NCBI GenBank assembly: GCA_003513895.1 | Contig: DOSU01000145.1 | Span: 1-14,553, forward strand | Reading direction: 5' to 3' | Source of the DNA: Rikenellaceae bacterium | GTDB taxonomy: Bacteria; Bacteroidota; Bacteroidia; Bacteroidales; UBA932 | Length of the DNA: 14,553 nucleotides | Shown: in pieces, positions 13,422-14,553 of the stretch | Layout: each line of letters opens with the position of its first letter | How positions within the stretch are numbered: position 1 is the first letter of the stretch | Translations under genes and position numbers: made by a program | Notes under the pieces: generated by a model | Told to the model about the DNA's origin: nothing | The model's input: only the letters and a program-made list of their open reading frames with translations | Databases searched by the model: none

Positions 13422-14114
13422 ATGGAAATAAAGAAAACGCCTAAAGCAAATCTAGAAAACAAGAAATTACTATTTACCGAAGTAGGTTTGGTTGTAGCAC
13501 TTCTTGTTGTATTACTGGCTTTCGAATGGAAAACCTATGACAAGACAAGATCAACACTTGGAAATGACAATGCAGTTGTTATTGAAGAGGAGTTGATTCC
13601 TATTACAAACGACACACCTCCTCCTCCAGCTGAAATGCCAAAAATTCCTACAGTTTCGGACGTTATAGAAATTGTTGATGACGACATGAACATTAAAAAT
13701 GACCTGATCATCAACACAGAAGACGACAAAAAACTTGGCGTTGATATTAAAGATTATGTTAAGGGAGCTGTTGAAGAAGTGATTGAAGAAGAAGAGATCC
13801 CATTCACAATTGTTGAAGAAAAACCGACATTCCAGGGTGGGGACGAAAACACATTTACCAAATGGGTTGCAAGCAAACTCGTTTATCCCGAAATAGCTAA
13901 AGAAAACAGTGTTCAGGGACGTGTTATTCTTCAGTTCCTTGTTGGTACAGACGGCAGCGTAAGTGACGTTAAGGTTGTAAGGGGAGTTGATGCTTCGCTG
14001 GACAGAGAGGCTGCCCGCGTTGTTGCTTCTTCGCCAAAATGGAAACCCGGAAGACAAAGAAACAAACCAGTAAAGGTTCGTTACACATTCCCGGTTATAT
14101 TCCAATTGAGATAA
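13422..14114 (+). CDS. TonB-family energy transducer
   Basis: Inner-membrane-anchored periplasmic protein that passes proton-motive energy from ExbB/ExbD to outer-membrane TonB-dependent receptors. 230 residues. A short basic N-terminus (MEIKKTPKANLENKK) precedes one membrane segment (about 19-34, VGLVVALLVVLLAF), giving an N-in topology. The linker (about 40-135) is strongly acidic (EEE, DDD, EEEE runs) with only a short PPPP at 66-69, instead of the long Pro-Lys/Pro-Glu spacer of enterobacterial TonB; this is common in Bacteroidota. The C-terminal TonB domain (about 137-230) shows FQGG, YPEIAKENSVQGRVILQF (155-172), DGSVSDVKVVRGVD and the closing WKPGRQRNKPVKVRYTFPVIFQL. exbB and exbD are not in the window. 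Bacteroidota carry many paralogs, so the receptor served is unknown. A terminator follows 22 bases after the stop. Confidence 0.92.
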   Translation: MEIKKTPKANLENKKLLFTEVGLVVALLVVLLAFEWKTYDKTRSTLGNDNAVVIEEELIPITNDTPPPPAEMPKIPTVSDVIEIVDDDMNIKNDLIINTEDDKKLGVDIKDYVKGAVEEVIEEEEIPFTIVEEKPTFQGGDENTFTKWVASKLVYPEIAKENSVQGRVILQFLVGTDGSVSDVKVVRGVDASLDREAARVVASSPKWKPGRQRNKPVKVRYTFPVIFQLR

Positions 14115-14136
14115 TTAATTTTAATAAATATGGATT

Positions 14137-14168
14137 AAGGCTGCCTCACAAGAAGCAGCCTTTTCTTT
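14137..14168 (+). terminator. Rho-independent terminator after the TonB-family gene
   Basis: AAGGCTGC and GCAGCCTT form an 8-bp stem (14137-14144 with 14155-14162) around the loop CTCACAAGAA, followed by a T-rich tail broken by one C. It lies 22 bases after the stop and ends 11 bases before the hflX start, so hflX transcription must begin within or after it, or arise by read-through. Confidence 0.85.
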
Positions 14169-14179
14169 ACTAAAGACAT

Positions 14180-14553
14180 ATGGCCGAAAGGGAGAATATA
14201 GTAGAAAAAGCAGTTTTTGTTGGTGTTGTTAAACAAAACGATGACGAACAAAAAATTCTTGAATATCTGGACGAACTTGAATTTCTTGCCGAAACAGCAG
14301 GCGCAGTCAAAGATAAGCGATTCGTCCAAAAAGTGGACAAGCCTAATCCCAAAACATACATAGGCTCGGGAAAACTTGAAGAAATCAAGACATACGTTAA
14401 AGAGCAGGACATAAGCCTGGTTATATTTGACGACGAACTCACCCCCTCCCAGATGAGAAACATTGAGCGGGAACTGGAGTGCAGAATCCTTGACAGAACA
14501 AACCTTATTCTTGATATATTCGCGAAAAGAGCTAAAACCGCTTATGCAAAAAC
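14180..14553 (+). CDS. hflX: GTPase HflX, N-terminal part (runs off the right edge)
   Basis: HflX is a ribosome-associated GTPase that splits stalled or hibernating 70S ribosomes, notably under heat stress. The frame opens with ATG at 14180 (MAERENIVEKAVFVGVV) and stays open for 124 codons to the edge, so the G domain is outside the window. The N-terminal HflX domain is recognisable: ELEFLAETAGA, the conserved KPNPKTYIGSGKLEEIK (about 54-70), VIFDDELTPSQMRNIE (80-95 region) and CRILDRTNLILDIFAKRAKT (about 100-119), the segment leading into the coiled-coil linker. It begins 65 bases after the TonB-family stop, behind a terminator, and has an A/G-rich but not clearly Shine-Dalgarno leader. The identification is firm despite truncation. 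Confidence 0.93.
   Translation, partial: MAERENIVEKAVFVGVVKQNDDEQKILEYLDELEFLAETAGAVKDKRFVQKVDKPNPKTYIGSGKLEEIKTYVKEQDISLVIFDDELTPSQMRNIERELECRILDRTNLILDIFAKRAKTAYAK

Noticed and set aside
13551..14105. 184-codon minus-strand frame antisense to the TonB-family gene
   Set aside because: The Phe/Asn/Val-rich composition is what the complement of Glu/Asp/Lys-rich coding sequence produces, and no domain is recognisable.
13422..14114. Acidic linker in the TonB-family protein as a novel domain
   Set aside because: Acidic, proline-poor spacers are common in Bacteroidota TonB paralogs; the anchor and C-terminal domain are standard.

Overview
The window looks like ordinary chromosomal DNA of a Bacteroidota bacterium, probably a Bacteroidales member. 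The evidence is a Bacteroidota-type TonB with a short N-terminal anchor, AT-rich intergenic gaps carrying TAnnTTTG-type -7 promoter elements, start codons preceded by A-rich rather than Shine-Dalgarno sequence, and protein sequences typical of the phylum (GcvH, Mdh, MnmG, YbeY). No transposase, integrase, phage gene or CRISPR array is visible. No gene-free stretch exceeds about 155 bases.

Layout, left to right. (1) 3-1097, plus strand: the 3' part of a DsbD-like membrane thiol reductase with a C-terminal thioredoxin domain. It ends one base from the convergent next unit. (2) 1099-4316, minus strand: sufS, sufE, a SufT/MIP18-like gene, folK and a nitroreductase. This is a compact Fe-S cluster assembly unit with a folate gene at its end; sufB, sufC and sufD are not here. 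(3) 4432-5443, plus strand, divergent from sufS: ruvA, then gcvH, then a strong hairpin terminator with an 18-base palindrome directly in front of it. (4) 5539-9281, plus strand: a threonine-aldolase-type PLP enzyme, a long-chain acyl-CoA synthetase and a GNAT acyltransferase, spaced as one operon. (5) 9319-12171, minus strand: an AhpD-like carboxymuconolactone decarboxylase family gene, ybeY and mnmG, all overlapping end to start. (6) 12228-13267, plus strand: malate dehydrogenase and a tRNA-Ala(GGC). (7) 13422 to the right edge, plus strand: a TonB-family transducer, a terminator and the N-terminal part of hflX.

Most genes are housekeeping: Fe-S assembly, folate, recombination, one-carbon metabolism, tRNA and rRNA maturation, the TCA cycle and outer-membrane energy transduction. 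The most notable non-coding signal is a pair of 16-base parS-like sites, at 9289-9304 and 9805-9820. They are the same sequence in opposite orientation, and each differs from TGTTCCACGTGGAACA at one identical position. One lies in the convergent gap after mnmG. The other lies inside mnmG, at the edge of a roughly 70-residue insertion in the protein that E. coli MnmG lacks. Chromosome-partitioning sites near mnmG/gidA fit an origin-proximal location, but that is inference. Other points worth a look are a SufS active-site loop reading MMCC where HHCA is usual, and a possible glycine/acyl theme in the aldolase, acyl-CoA synthetase and GNAT operon.
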